Positions 8,805-17,209 of a stretch of 34,436 bases of DNA are shown here, piece after piece. The position numbers and the translations under genes are program-made. Source of the DNA: Clostridia bacterium (GTDB lineage Bacteria; Bacillota; Clostridia; Lachnospirales; Anaerotignaceae); contig CAJTDC010000026.1 in NCBI GenBank assembly GCA_910575055.1, positions 1-34,436 on the forward strand. The letters run 5' to 3'. The stretch's first letter is position 1. Every line of letters starts with the position of its first letter. The notes beneath the pieces were generated by a model. The model did not search any database. It saw only the letters and a program-made list of their open reading frames with translations, and was not told where the DNA came from.

Positions 8805-9446
8805 TTAGAAACCACAATCTTCTCCAACAATAATTACTTTAACACGATTTGCAGGTCTGCTAGTGCGAGTAATTAAAACTTCTGAACAAATGCAATCAGG
8901 AGAAGTACAGTTATGACATTTTCCACTTACCTTACAAGGTGTTTTAATATCAAAACGACCAGCATTAATTGGAGCTGCCGTAAATCTAGCTCTGGATATT
9001 GCTGCATCTAAATTTTGTGTTATTTTATTAATACCACAAATTACAATCACATTTTTAGGGCCAAAACAGATAGCTGCTAAACGATTACCATTTCCATCAA
9101 TATTTACAAGTATGCCATCTTCTGACATTGCATTTGTACTTGTAATAAAGTAATCTGTTGTTAAACATTTTCTCTGCAATTCTGCTGTTTCTTCTGGACT
9201 TTTTGCTAAATCTCTATCAATAACAGTATAATTTCTTTCGTGAATAGCTTTTGTTAATCCCATTTCTCTAATTGTAACAGAACCACCCCAACCTACAGAA
9301 CTACCTTCTGGAATTAATTGTAATGCTTTCTGTAATGCTTCTGCTGTAGTAGGACAGTAATATGCTTCAAAATGCCTTTTTTCTAAATTTGAAATTACTG
9401 TTTTTGCTAATAAAGCATTTCTTTTTTCAATCACTTCATTTGCCAT
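8805..9446 (-). CDS. LUD-domain protein (LutC/YkgG-like, DUF162)
   Basis: A 213-residue lactate-utilisation-type (LUD, formerly DUF162) protein. The fold is indicated by GSSVGWGGSVTIREMGL, TTDYFITSTNAMSEDGILVNIDGNGNRLAAICFGPKNVIVICGINK and a C-terminal Cys cluster KCHNCTSPDCICSEVLITR. In lactate oxidation LUD proteins work beside an iron-sulfur partner; no such genes are here. The Cys cluster in a free-standing LUD protein is common in clostridia and its role is not known to me. It starts 15 bases after aroC ends and is probably expressed with it. Confidence 0.85.
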   Translation of the reverse strand: MANEVIEKRNALLAKTVISNLEKRHFEAYYCPTTAEALQKALQLIPEGSSVGWGGSVTIREMGLTKAIHERNYTVIDRDLAKSPEETAELQRKCLTTDYFITSTNAMSEDGILVNIDGNGNRLAAICFGPKNVIVICGINKITQNLDAAISRARFTAAPINAGRFDIKTPCKVSGKCHNCTSPDCICSEVLITRTSRPANRVKVIIVGEDCGF

Positions 9447-9461
9447 ATTTTAAAACTCCCT

Positions 9462-10565
9462 TCATAATTGATAAAAATTTATAATAGAATTAATATTTGA
9501 AACCATATTTTGAAATAATAAATCTACAATAGCAATTGCTGTCATTGCCTCTACTACTACTACAGCACGAGGTACAATAATAGGGTCATGACGCCCTTTT
9601 ATGTTAATATTAATGTTTTCGCCATATTTTGTAATCGTTTGCTGTGTTTTATATATAGAAGGTGTTGGTTTAAAAGCTAAACGAAATACAAGCGGAGAGC
9701 CATCACTTATTCCACCTAATATCCCGCCAGAATGATTTGACTTTTTTTGTATATTGCCATTTTCATCTGCAAAAAAGGCATCATTATTTTGAGAGCCTTT
9801 TAATTTTGATACAGAAAATCCATCACCAAATTCTACACCTTTTACTGCCCCAATAGAAAATAATGCTTGCCCTAATACAGACTGTAATTTATCAAAAACA
9901 GGCTCACCAATTCCTATAGGTAAGTTAGAAACAACACATTCTATAATACCACCAGCAGAGTCTTGTTCTTTTATACATTGTTGTAAATAAATTTCTGCCA
10001 ATTCTGCTGTTTCGTTATCAGGCATAAGAAGTTTATTTTTTGAAATATGTTCTTTGTGAAAATTTTCTTCAGAAACTGTTATATTTCCTATTGATTTGGT
10101 ATAAGCAAATAAATCAATTTGTAAAGTAGATAATATTTTTTTTGCAATGGCACCAGCAGCAACACGACAAAGTGTTTCTCGTCCAGAAGAACGACCACCT
10201 CCCCTATAATCACGTATACCATATTTTTTATCAAAAGTATAATCTGCGTGTCCAGGACGATAATAAGAAGCAATTTCGCTATAATCTGATGAATGATGGT
10301 CTTTATTATATACAAGCATTGAAATAGGAGTTCCTGTCGTTTTTCCTTCAAATACACCAGAAAGAATATGTACTTCGTCATTTTCTTGCCTTTTTGTACT
10401 ATAAGGATTAGAACCTGGTTTTCTTTTATCTAATTCTTTTTGAATATCTTCTTCTGAAAGAAAAATACCAGAAGGGCAGCCATCTACTACAACACCAAGA
10501 GCTTTTCCATGACTTTCTCCCCAAGTAGAAACTGTAAATAATTTTCCAAATATAGAGCCAGACAA
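9462..10565 (-). CDS. aroC: Chorismate synthase
   Basis: Catalyses the last step of the shikimate pathway, 5-enolpyruvylshikimate-3-phosphate to chorismate, using reduced FMN. The 367-residue product carries the family signatures FTVSTWGESHGKALGVVVDGCPSG (N-terminal), GIRDYRGGGRSSGRETLCRVAAGA and the C-terminal GRHDPIIVPRAVVVVEAM. The initiation codon is TTG, with AGAGGTG about nine bases upstream; no nearer ATG fits the conserved N-terminus. It is divergent from ktrB. Confidence 0.96.
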   Translation of the reverse strand: MSGSIFGKLFTVSTWGESHGKALGVVVDGCPSGIFLSEEDIQKELDKRKPGSNPYSTKRQENDEVHILSGVFEGKTTGTPISMLVYNKDHHSSDYSEIASYYRPGHADYTFDKKYGIRDYRGGGRSSGRETLCRVAAGAIAKKILSTLQIDLFAYTKSIGNITVSEENFHKEHISKNKLLMPDNETAELAEIYLQQCIKEQDSAGGIIECVVSNLPIGIGEPVFDKLQSVLGQALFSIGAVKGVEFGDGFSVSKLKGSQNNDAFFADENGNIQKKSNHSGGILGGISDGSPLVFRLAFKPTPSIYKTQQTITKYGENININIKGRHDPIIVPRAVVVVEAMTAIAIVDLLFQNMVSNINSIINFYQL

Positions 10566-10687
10566 ATTTATTTCACCTCTTTATTGTATAATGTATTTAT
10601 TTTAGCATAAAAATATTATTTTTAATAGAATTTTTTAAAAGAATTAATATAAAAATTCTTTTCATTCTATTAGCATTACTTTTTTTG

Positions 10688-10696
10688 TGTTATAAT
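10688..10696 (+). promoter_or_regulatory. Extended -10 element for ktrB
   Basis: TGT followed by TATAAT (10691-10696) 38 bases before the ktrB start, in the divergent aroC-ktrB gap. I see no good -35 hexamer, so this would be an extended -10 promoter. Confidence 0.45.
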
Positions 10697-10733
10697 ACCT
10701 TTATGTAAAAATATGCAAAAGAGGGAAAAAAAT

Positions 10734-12131
10734 ATGAAACAAATTAAAGAAAAAATATTTAAAAATAATCCTACTAGAATTATTATTTTTGGTTTTTTAG
10801 TTGTGATATTGTTTGGTACAGTATTGCTGTCGCTACCTTTTTCAAGTCAAAATGGAAAAGAAATAGGGATATTGGATGCTTTGTTTACAGCAACATCTGC
10901 TACTTGTGTAACTGGTTTAGTAGTAGTAAATAGTATGAGCCAATGGACAACTTTTGGCAAGTTTGTATTATTTTGCTTGATACAAATTGGAGGATTGGGA
11001 TTTATGACATTTATTATGTTAGGCTCTCTTGCTCTACATAAAAAAATTACATTGTCAGATAGATTGTTGATTAAAGAGTCCTATAATCAAAATAATATTG
11101 TAGGTATGGTGAAATATATTAAAAAGATTATATTTGGCACACTTTTGATAGAGGGAATAGGGGCAATTTTTTTAACTATTGTATTTACTCCAATATTTGG
11201 TATAAAAAGCGGTATTTTATATGGAATTTTTCATTCTGTTTCCGCTTTTTGTAATGCTGGTTTTGATATTATTAGTTTAGAAAGTCTTATACCTTATGTA
11301 GATAATACTCTTTTGAATATAACACTTATGTTCCTTATTGTACTAGGAGGATTAGGTTTTATGGTTTGGACTGATACAATACGAGTACTAAAATTAAAAT
11401 GGACAAAAAAGTGGTCTTTTAGAATAGCAATCAAAAGATTGTCGCTTCATAGTAAAATAGTATATGTATCTACTTTTCTACTTTTGTTGTCAGGTATGAT
11501 ATTATTTTTTATGTGGGAAAGTACAAATCCAAATACTATGGGAAATCTTTCTTTAAAAGGAAAGCTATTAGCATCAGCTATGCAGTCTGTTACAGTAAGA
11601 ACAGCGGGATTTAACAGTATTGACCAAGGTAGTATGACAGAAGTTTCAAAATTTATTTCTATATTGTTGATGTTTGTAGGAGCTTCTCCAGGAGGAACAG
11701 CAGGGGGAATTAAAACAGTTACATTAAGTGTATTATGGATTGCTGTACTTTCTGTTGTTCGTGGTAGTAATCATACTCACGTTTTTAAAAGAAATATTTC
11801 TTTTTCAACACTACAAAAAGCATTAGCTGTATTTTTTATTAGTCTTACAATGGTACTATTTATAACATTGTTATTGAGTTTTACAGAAAGGAATATGCCT
11901 ATAGAACATAGCCTTATGGATATATTATTTGAAACAGTATCAGCACTTGGAACAACTGGTGTAACGACAGGAATTACTCCTTATTTATCAAAAACAGGAC
12001 GTATTATTATTATTATTGCTATGTTTATGGGAAGGATAGGACCTATTAGTATTGTAATTGCTTTGACTAAAAAACAAAATCAAAAGAAATATCAATTACA
12101 ATATGCAGAAGAACAAATTATAGTTGGATAA
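10734..12131 (+). CDS. ktrB: Potassium uptake protein KtrB/TrkH family
   Basis: Membrane subunit of a Ktr-type K+ (Na+-coupled) transporter. The 465-residue protein has the four-repeat M1-P-M2 architecture. The selectivity-loop glycines lie in TSATCVTGLVV, SAFCNAGFDI, VTVRTAGFNS and SALGTTGVTTG, and GGLGFM and GASPGGTAGGIKT are typical. I start it at 10734 because GAGGG lies eight bases before that ATG; an in-frame ATG at 10713 lies upstream of this site. The downstream ktrA gene supplies the gating ring. Confidence 0.93.
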   Translation: MKQIKEKIFKNNPTRIIIFGFLVVILFGTVLLSLPFSSQNGKEIGILDALFTATSATCVTGLVVVNSMSQWTTFGKFVLFCLIQIGGLGFMTFIMLGSLALHKKITLSDRLLIKESYNQNNIVGMVKYIKKIIFGTLLIEGIGAIFLTIVFTPIFGIKSGILYGIFHSVSAFCNAGFDIISLESLIPYVDNTLLNITLMFLIVLGGLGFMVWTDTIRVLKLKWTKKWSFRIAIKRLSLHSKIVYVSTFLLLLSGMILFFMWESTNPNTMGNLSLKGKLLASAMQSVTVRTAGFNSIDQGSMTEVSKFISILLMFVGASPGGTAGGIKTVTLSVLWIAVLSVVRGSNHTHVFKRNISFSTLQKALAVFFISLTMVLFITLLLSFTERNMPIEHSLMDILFETVSALGTTGVTTGITPYLSKTGRIIIIIAMFMGRIGPISIVIALTKKQNQKKYQLQYAEEQIIVG

Positions 12132-12153
12132 AAGAAAGAAGGAAAATAAAATT

Positions 12154-12816
12154 ATGGTAATTAAAAAACAATTTGCTGTATTAGGTTTGGGACGTTTTGG
12201 AAGAAGCATTGCAAGAACATTGTCAGAAAATGGTGCAGAAGTATTAGCTGTAGATAATAATATGGAATTAGTGCAAGATATATCAGAATATGTAACACAC
12301 GCAGTAATGGCTGATATTACAGATGAAACAGATTTACGTAATTTAGGTCTTGGAAATTTTGATGTAGTAATTATAGCCACAGGTAGTCATTTAGAGTCTA
12401 GTGTGTTAGCTATATTATTAGCAAAAGAAATGGGTGTTCCTTATGTTATTGCAAAGGCGTTGGACGAAAATCATAAAAAAATACTTGAAAAAATTGGTGT
12501 AGATAGAGTAATATTACCAGAAAGAGAAATGGGTGTGCATATTGCAAATAAATTGTTATATGGTAATTTTTTTGAATTAACAGAAATTTCTGATGATGTA
12601 AGTATAGCAGAGGTGATACCTAAAAAAGAATGGGTGGGCAAAAGTATTATAGAATCTGATATTCGTGCAAAATATGATTTAAATATTATTGCTATTAGAC
12701 AGCAAGAAGAAATTATTGCTTCTCCCAAACCGATATATGTTATCAATGAAAATGATATATTAATTGTATTAGGAGAAAATGTGAATATACAAAAGTTTTT
12801 AAATAAAAAAGGGTGA
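12154..12816 (+). CDS. ktrA: Potassium uptake regulatory protein KtrA (TrkA family)
   Basis: Cytosolic nucleotide-binding ring protein that gates KtrB. The 220 residues have an N-terminal Rossmann RCK domain with FAVLGLGRFGRSIARTL, the acidic end of beta-2 at VLAVDNN, and VIIATG. A C-terminal RCK_C domain covers roughly residues 135-220. The start at 12154 (MVIKKQF) gives the normal length; an in-frame ATG at 12124 overlaps the ktrB end and would add ten non-conserved residues. The stop TGA overlaps the next gene's GTG start. Confidence 0.93.
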   Translation: MVIKKQFAVLGLGRFGRSIARTLSENGAEVLAVDNNMELVQDISEYVTHAVMADITDETDLRNLGLGNFDVVIIATGSHLESSVLAILLAKEMGVPYVIAKALDENHKKILEKIGVDRVILPEREMGVHIANKLLYGNFFELTEISDDVSIAEVIPKKEWVGKSIIESDIRAKYDLNIIAIRQQEEIIASPKPIYVINENDILIVLGENVNIQKFLNKKG

Positions 12817-13625
12817 AAGAATTGATTGAAAGTATTCAAAATAAATTAGTTAAAAAAATAAAAGCATTACAGCAACGTAAAAATAGAGAAAAAGAAAGTT
12901 TGTTTATTGTAGAAGGAGTACGATTTGTGCAAGAAATACCAATAAACTATACTATAGTTTTTTATGCTGTTTCAAATACATTTCAAAAAATAAATGATAT
13001 TTCTATTTATGAAAATAGAAGTCAAGTATTTGTTTTTTCAGATGATGTATTTCGTACTATTGCAGACACACAACATACACAAGGCATATTAGCTGTTTGT
13101 CAAAAAAAAGAAATAGAATTATCTCATTTTAAATTAAAAGAAAAAGGATTTTATATTTTAGTAGAAAAAATACAAGATCCCGGAAATTTAGGTACAATAA
13201 TACGTACAGCAGATGCTTGCAATGTAGATGCTATTTTTTTGTCAAAGGGCTGTGTGGATTTATATAATACAAAAGTTTTGCGTTCTACAATGGGCTCTTT
13301 GTTTCATATACCTATATTTTGTAATGTAAATTTAGAGAAATATATTGATAATATGAAACAAAAAAATATTACAGTTTTTGCTGCACATTTAAAAGCGAAA
13401 CAATATTATTATACTACTGATTTAAAAAAAGGTTGTGCTTTTTTAATAGGAAATGAAGGAAAAGGAATTTCTGATACAGTAGCAAAAAAATGTGATAAAT
13501 TAATCAAAATTCCTATGCTTGGACAAGCAGAGTCCTTAAATGCTTCTGTTGCAACTGCTGTACTATTATATGAAGTAGTAAGACAAAGACTAATGTCAGA
13601 AAGGAAAATATATGAAAATATTTAA
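12813..13625 (+). CDS. TrmH/SpoU-family RNA 2'-O-methyltransferase
   Basis: SAM-dependent 2'-O-ribose methyltransferase of the SPOUT superfamily, probably acting on rRNA. The N-terminal substrate-binding domain (LVKKIKALQQRKNREKESLF, then IVEGVRFVQE) matches the RlmB/TsnR-like group. The three SpoU motifs are present: DPGNLGTIIRTADA, LIGNEGKGIS and IPMLGQAESLNASVATAVLLYE. It starts with GTG, overlapping the ktrA stop by four bases; a TTG nine bases on is another possible start. Its 3' end overlaps the next gene by 14 bases. The exact nucleotide target cannot be told from sequence. Confidence 0.9.
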   Translation: MKELIESIQNKLVKKIKALQQRKNREKESLFIVEGVRFVQEIPINYTIVFYAVSNTFQKINDISIYENRSQVFVFSDDVFRTIADTQHTQGILAVCQKKEIELSHFKLKEKGFYILVEKIQDPGNLGTIIRTADACNVDAIFLSKGCVDLYNTKVLRSTMGSLFHIPIFCNVNLEKYIDNMKQKNITVFAAHLKAKQYYYTTDLKKGCAFLIGNEGKGISDTVAKKCDKLIKIPMLGQAESLNASVATAVLLYEVVRQRLMSERKIYENI

Positions 13626-14439
13626 AAAATTAATCGGTTTTATTTTTATGATAATCGTATATTTATATTGGCAAGATAATCGTATTATGGTTACAAAATA
13701 TGAATATCAAAGTAAAAAAATAACTCAATTATTTTATGGTTATCGTATTGCTCAAATATCTGATTTACAAAATAAAGTATTTGGAAAACATCATAAAAAA
13801 TTAATTAATGCAATTAAAAAACAATATCCAGATTGTATTGTAATTACAGGAGATTTATTAGATAGAAATCGTACAAATGTTAATTCTGTAATAGAATTGA
13901 TATCAGAAATTGTAAATATTGCACCTGTTTATTATGTTTCTGGTAATCATGAACATCAATCAGGTAAATATAATGAATTGATTTCTGCTTTAAAACAGAA
14001 TGGTGTTTTTATACTAGAAAATAATAAACAAATCATTTCAAAACAAAATGAAACAATATCAATATTGGGCATAAAAGATAAATCAGTAAATACAAATTAT
14101 CAAAAAATATTATCTGTATTGTCTAATATAGAAAAAACGAATTTTCAAATATTACTTTCTCATAGGCCAGAACTTCTTTCTGTTTATAGTCAATATGATA
14201 TAGATGTTGTATTTACGGGTCATGCACATGGCGGACAAATTCGTATTCCCTTTATAGGGGGAGTATTTGCACCTCATCAAGGATTTTTTCCAAAATATAC
14301 AAATGGTATTCATACACAAAATGATACAACAATGATAATTAGTAGAGGACTTGGAAATAGTACATTTCCTTTTCGTGTCAATAATAGACCAGAATTAGTT
14401 GTTGTTACATTAGGAAAGGAAGTTAAAGAATATGAATAA
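13612..14439 (+). CDS. Membrane-anchored metallophosphoesterase (YkuE/YaeI-like)
   Basis: A 275-residue calcineurin-like phosphoesterase with one N-terminal membrane anchor (about residues 5-20), as in the YkuE/YaeI group that acts on lipid-linked substrates. Metal motifs are GDLLD (80-84), GNHEH (111-115), LLSHRPE and TGHAHGGQIRIPF. The first motif, normally D-x-H, reads ISDLQN, so the usual histidine at residue 53 is glutamine. That could change metal use or activity. AAAGGA precedes the ATG, and the start lies inside the methyltransferase gene, so translation is likely coupled. Confidence 0.87.
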   Translation: MKIFKKLIGFIFMIIVYLYWQDNRIMVTKYEYQSKKITQLFYGYRIAQISDLQNKVFGKHHKKLINAIKKQYPDCIVITGDLLDRNRTNVNSVIELISEIVNIAPVYYVSGNHEHQSGKYNELISALKQNGVFILENNKQIISKQNETISILGIKDKSVNTNYQKILSVLSNIEKTNFQILLSHRPELLSVYSQYDIDVVFTGHAHGGQIRIPFIGGVFAPHQGFFPKYTNGIHTQNDTTMIISRGLGNSTFPFRVNNRPELVVVTLGKEVKEYE

Positions 14440-15310
14440 AGTTTATAGTGCAATTATGGGGTTGGTTGTAGGAGATGCTTTAGGTGTTCCTGTAGAATTT
14501 GAGCAACGAGATAGTTTTAAAATTACGGATATGATTGGATATGGAACATATAGACAACCTGCTGGTACATGGTCAGATGATAGTAGCTTGACACTTGCAA
14601 CAGTAGAAAGTATAGGTAGGTTAGGTAAAATTGATTTATCAGATATTATGCAAAATTTTTATAAATGGTTACATAGTGCAGAATTTACACCATTTCAAAA
14701 TGTATTTGACTATGGTATGACTACTTATAATGCTATATTACGTTATGTACAAGGAGAAGCACCTGAAAATTGTGGCGGTAAATCCATTATGGATAACGGA
14801 AATGGCGCTTTAATGCGTATATTACCAATTGCTTTTATTCCGCATAGTGATAGTGATATTTATAAAGTAGCAGGGTTAACCCATGCACATGAAATTTCAC
14901 AAAGAGCTTGTTATTTATATTTATTTGTTGCAGAACAGATTTTGAAAGGAAAAAACTTTCGTATGGTATTTGAAAAAGAAGATATTTGGCAAAAAGAGTA
15001 TAGCAGAATAAGTAAAATAAGAAATTTAAAAAGAAAAGATATAAAAAGTAGTGGTTATGTAGTAGATACATTAGAAGCAGCTTTTTGGTGTTTATATCAT
15101 ACAGATAATTATAGTAATTGTGTATTAAAAGCTGTTAATTTAGGTGATGATACAGATACTATAGCAGCAGTAGCTGGTGGGCTTGCTGGTTTGATTTATG
15201 GTTGTAGTGGTGAAAAAGGTATTCCTAGTAAATGGATTTCACAAATTCCACGTAAGGAATGGATAAAAAAATTATGTAATGAATTTGAAAATAAATTTAA
15301 AAAAATATAA
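14432..15310 (+). CDS. ADP-ribosylglycohydrolase family protein
   Basis: A 292-residue protein of the DraG/ARH family, which removes ADP-ribose from proteins or small molecules using two Mg ions. Seen in order: GLVVGDALGVPVEF (N-terminus), the metal motif GTWSDDSSL (residues 45-53), GNGALMRILPIAF, HAHEISQRAC and GDDTDTIAAVAGGLAGLIYG. The metal-binding acidic residues appear intact. It begins within the last codons of the phosphoesterase gene (8-base overlap). No ADP-ribosyltransferase is visible nearby, so the substrate is unknown. Confidence 0.9.
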   Translation: MNKVYSAIMGLVVGDALGVPVEFEQRDSFKITDMIGYGTYRQPAGTWSDDSSLTLATVESIGRLGKIDLSDIMQNFYKWLHSAEFTPFQNVFDYGMTTYNAILRYVQGEAPENCGGKSIMDNGNGALMRILPIAFIPHSDSDIYKVAGLTHAHEISQRACYLYLFVAEQILKGKNFRMVFEKEDIWQKEYSRISKIRNLKRKDIKSSGYVVDTLEAAFWCLYHTDNYSNCVLKAVNLGDDTDTIAAVAGGLAGLIYGCSGEKGIPSKWISQIPRKEWIKKLCNEFENKFKKI

Positions 15311-15311
15311 T

Positions 15312-15339
15312 TTGAAAATGAAAAAGGTTATGATATAAT
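15312..15339 (+). promoter_or_regulatory. Promoter of the cyclophilin gene
   Basis: -35 TTGAAA (15312-15317), 16-base spacer and -10 TATAAT (15334-15339), about 40 bases before the start codon, separating this gene from the overlapping operon upstream. Confidence 0.6.
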
Positions 15340-15378
15340 AAAAACATTATGAAAAAATAAGAGAGGAAGATGTTTATT

Positions 15379-15909
15379 ATGGAAAGAAATCCTATTGTTA
15401 CGATTGAGATGGAAAATGGTGCAATTATGAAAATAGAATTATATCCAGAAATAGCTCCTAATACTGTAAATAATTTTATTAGTTTGGTGCAAAAAGGATT
15501 TTATAATGGATTAATATTTCATAGAGTAATAAAAGGCTTTATGATACAAGGCGGTTGTCCTGATGGTACTGGAATGGGAGGACCAGGTTATAGCATTATT
15601 GGAGAATTTGATTATAATGGCATTACAAATACATTACAGCATAAAGCAGGCATTATTTCTATGGCACGTTCTATGATGCCAAATTCTGCTGGTTCTCAAT
15701 TTTTTATTATGCACGAATATTCTCCTCATTTAGATGGTCAATATGCAGCATTTGGAAAAGTGATAGAAGGTATGGAAGTAGTTAATGATATTGCAAAAGT
15801 AAAAACAGATAGAAATGATAAACCTAAAACGCCTCAAGTAATGAAAAATGTAACAGTAGAATTATTTGGTGAAACTTATCCAGAACCAGAACATTTTAAG
15901 GGATTTTAA
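15379..15909 (+). CDS. Cyclophilin-type peptidyl-prolyl cis-trans isomerase
   Basis: Cytoplasmic PPIase that speeds proline isomerisation during folding. The 176-residue protein has the cyclophilin core: NPIVTIEMENG (N-terminus), APNTVNNFISLV, FHRVIKGFMIQGGCPDGTGMGGPGY, the substrate-site region SMARSMMPNSAGSQFFIM and LDGQYAAFGKVIEGMEVV. There is no signal peptide. Two ATGs (15370 and 15379) follow GAGAGGA; the second gives the usual family N-terminus and better spacing. Confidence 0.93.
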   Translation: MERNPIVTIEMENGAIMKIELYPEIAPNTVNNFISLVQKGFYNGLIFHRVIKGFMIQGGCPDGTGMGGPGYSIIGEFDYNGITNTLQHKAGIISMARSMMPNSAGSQFFIMHEYSPHLDGQYAAFGKVIEGMEVVNDIAKVKTDRNDKPKTPQVMKNVTVELFGETYPEPEHFKGF

Positions 15910-15920
15910 ATAATAAAAAA

Positions 15921-15959
15921 TTTAGGACAAGTGAAAATAAATATTTTGCTTGTCCTAAA
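15921..15959. terminator. Hairpin after cyclophilin gene
   Basis: Perfect 11-bp stem TTTAGGACAAG/CTTGTCCTAAA around a 17-base loop, 12 bases past the stop. On the plus strand it is followed by A residues. The good U-run lies on the minus strand, so as an intrinsic terminator it works better for minus-strand transcription. Confidence 0.5.
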
Positions 15960-15988
15960 AAAAGTACAATAAAAAATAAAAAAATAGC

Positions 15989-16020
15989 TTGCATTTATGA
16001 AATGGGTATGTTATTATAAT
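15989..16020 (+). promoter_or_regulatory. Probable tRNA-Leu promoter
   Basis: A perfect TATAAT at 16015-16020, 28 bases before the tRNA, with TTGCAT at 15989-15994. The 20-base spacing is long, so the -35 assignment is uncertain. Confidence 0.45.
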
Positions 16021-16048
16021 GAAGCAGTAAGGAAATAGTTAAAAATGT

Positions 16049-16132
16049 GCGGATGTGGCGGAACTGGCAGACGCGCTGGACTCAAAATCCAGTTATGGTG
16101 ACATAGTGTGGGTTCGATTCCCACCATCCGCA
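16049..16132 (+). tRNA. tRNA-Leu(CAA)
   Basis: Cloverleaf by eye: acceptor GCGGATG/CATCCGC, D-arm with AACTGGCAGACGC, anticodon stem CTGGA/TCCAG with loop CTCAAAA (anticodon CAA), a long variable arm as in class II leucine tRNAs, and a T-arm GTGGG-TTCGATT-CCCAC. It is 84 bases long with discriminator A; CCA is not encoded. This gene marks the border between core genes to the left and accessory DNA to the right, as expected for a tRNA integration site. Confidence 0.96.
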
Positions 16133-16138
16133 TACTTA

Positions 16139-16174
16139 AAAATAACCTTTGAGAAATCAAAGGTTATTTTTATT
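16139..16174 (+). terminator. Terminator after tRNA-Leu
   Basis: Fourteen-bp stem AAAATAACCTTTGA (16139-16152) with TCAAAGGTTATTTT (16157-16170), GAAA tetraloop, then a T-rich run. Confidence 0.8.
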
Positions 16175-16245
16175 TTTAAAGAATTTTCCCATTACGACAC
16201 CATTACGACAATATTAATATAAAAAAAGGGAGAAATTTCTCCCTT

Positions 16246-16605
16246 TTAATGCTTCACGACATATCTATAATATTGTGCTAATTTATCTTTTACAGCATCT
16301 TCATCATCTAAAAATGCCTTTGCCATATCCACATAAAATTGTACTGTTGCAGCATTATGTTTTTTGAACACTTTGCCATAATCAGAATACAACATATTCA
16401 TAGTAGCATAAAATTCTACAGGGTCACAATCAACACCATATTGTTGCATTACTTTTTGCACTTCATCAAATGTCCATCTAGCACCTGTACTACCATCTTT
16501 ATTCTTCATATGCTTTGTCCAATTTTCCGCTTGTTTTTTATCCATTTTATCAGAGCCATTTTCCATAGTATAAGCGATACCTACATAACCCTGCATAGGT
16601 ATCAC
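16246..16605 (-). CDS. Small phage-type protein (DUF7841-like)
   Basis: A 119-residue acidic protein. The core RWTFDEVQKVMQQYGVDCDPVEFYATMNMLYSDYGKVFKKH, then FYVDMAKAFLDDEDAVKDKLAQYY, resembles a family of small proteins in Firmicutes prophages and mobile elements (I believe DUF7841); their function is unknown to me. The frame opens from GTG at 16605 or ATG at 16596 and is closed upstream by a TAA. No good ribosome binding site is visible, so the N-terminus may be truncated. It lies alone beside tRNA-Leu and may be the last trace of a prophage integrated there. Confidence 0.6.
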   Translation of the reverse strand: MIPMQGYVGIAYTMENGSDKMDKKQAENWTKHMKNKDGSTGARWTFDEVQKVMQQYGVDCDPVEFYATMNMLYSDYGKVFKKHNAATVQFYVDMAKAFLDDEDAVKDKLAQYYRYVVKH

Positions 16606-16735
16606 ATTAGATGGGTCATTAATCTCTTAAATACAGAACGACAAGTTAAAAAAATGGTCTATTCGATTATTGTGTCTTAGAAGCTGTCATCAATTCTGTT
16701 GTAGATGATGAATTTGAAAAAGCTGTATTAATTAG
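16606..16735. other. Unassigned remnant before IS200/IS605 element
   Basis: Two short overlapping plus-strand frames read ...LNTERQVKKMVYSIIVS-stop and, one frame over, LEAVINSVVDDEFEKAVLISV-stop. They look like pieces of one frameshifted gene cut off by the insertion sequence, but I cannot name it. It is not the missing N-terminus of the LTA-synthase-like gene on the other side of the element. Confidence 0.3.
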
Positions 16736-16782
16736 TGTATGTTAATATTGATTTTATACATAATAAATGGTGTAATAAAATT

Positions 16783-17184
16783 ATGGAAAATAATTATAGA
16801 TATACCAATACAACAGTATCTTTTATAAACTATCATTTTGTATTTTGTCCAAGATATAGAAGAAAAATTTTTTTGATACAAGGCGTAGAAAAGAGATTGA
16901 AAGAACTCACCCAAATAAAATGTAAGGAGTTAAAAATAGAAATCATTGCGATTGAGTGCGATAAAGACCATGTTCATATGTTTTTAAATTGTCCGCCTAC
17001 ATTAAGTCCTTCTGATATTATGCAAAAATTGAAAGGATATACAAGTAAAATACTGAGAGAAGAATTTTTTGAGTTGTGCAAAATGTCCAGCCTATGGACC
17101 AGAAATTATTTTGTTTCAACAGCTGGTAATGTATGTAGTGAAACAATAAAAAAATATATAGAAAATCAAAAGAAAAGATATTAA
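16783..17184 (+). CDS. tnpA: IS200/IS605 Y1 transposase TnpA
   Basis: HUH single-strand transposase that cuts and joins the hairpin ends of the element. The 133-residue protein is full length. It has the family start NTTVSFINYHFVFCPRYRRKIF, the metal-binding HUH motif H63-V-H65 in KDHVHMFL, NYFVSTAGNV, and the nucleophile helix KKYIENQ with Tyr125 and Gln129 in the expected Y-x3-Q spacing. It therefore looks active. I start it at 16783 (MENNYRY); an ATG at 16735 would add 16 unrelated residues. The tnpB gene starts 25 bases downstream. Confidence 0.92.
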   Translation: MENNYRYTNTTVSFINYHFVFCPRYRRKIFLIQGVEKRLKELTQIKCKELKIEIIAIECDKDHVHMFLNCPPTLSPSDIMQKLKGYTSKILREEFFELCKMSSLWTRNYFVSTAGNVCSETIKKYIENQKKRY

Positions 17185-17209
17185 AAATAGAATAAGTAAG
17201 GAGAATACT

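Noticed and set aside
16105-16132. attL/attR pair made from the tRNA-Leu 3' end
   Set aside because: I looked for a second copy of the T-arm/acceptor sequence to the right and found only a chance match to ATTCCCACC near 25550.
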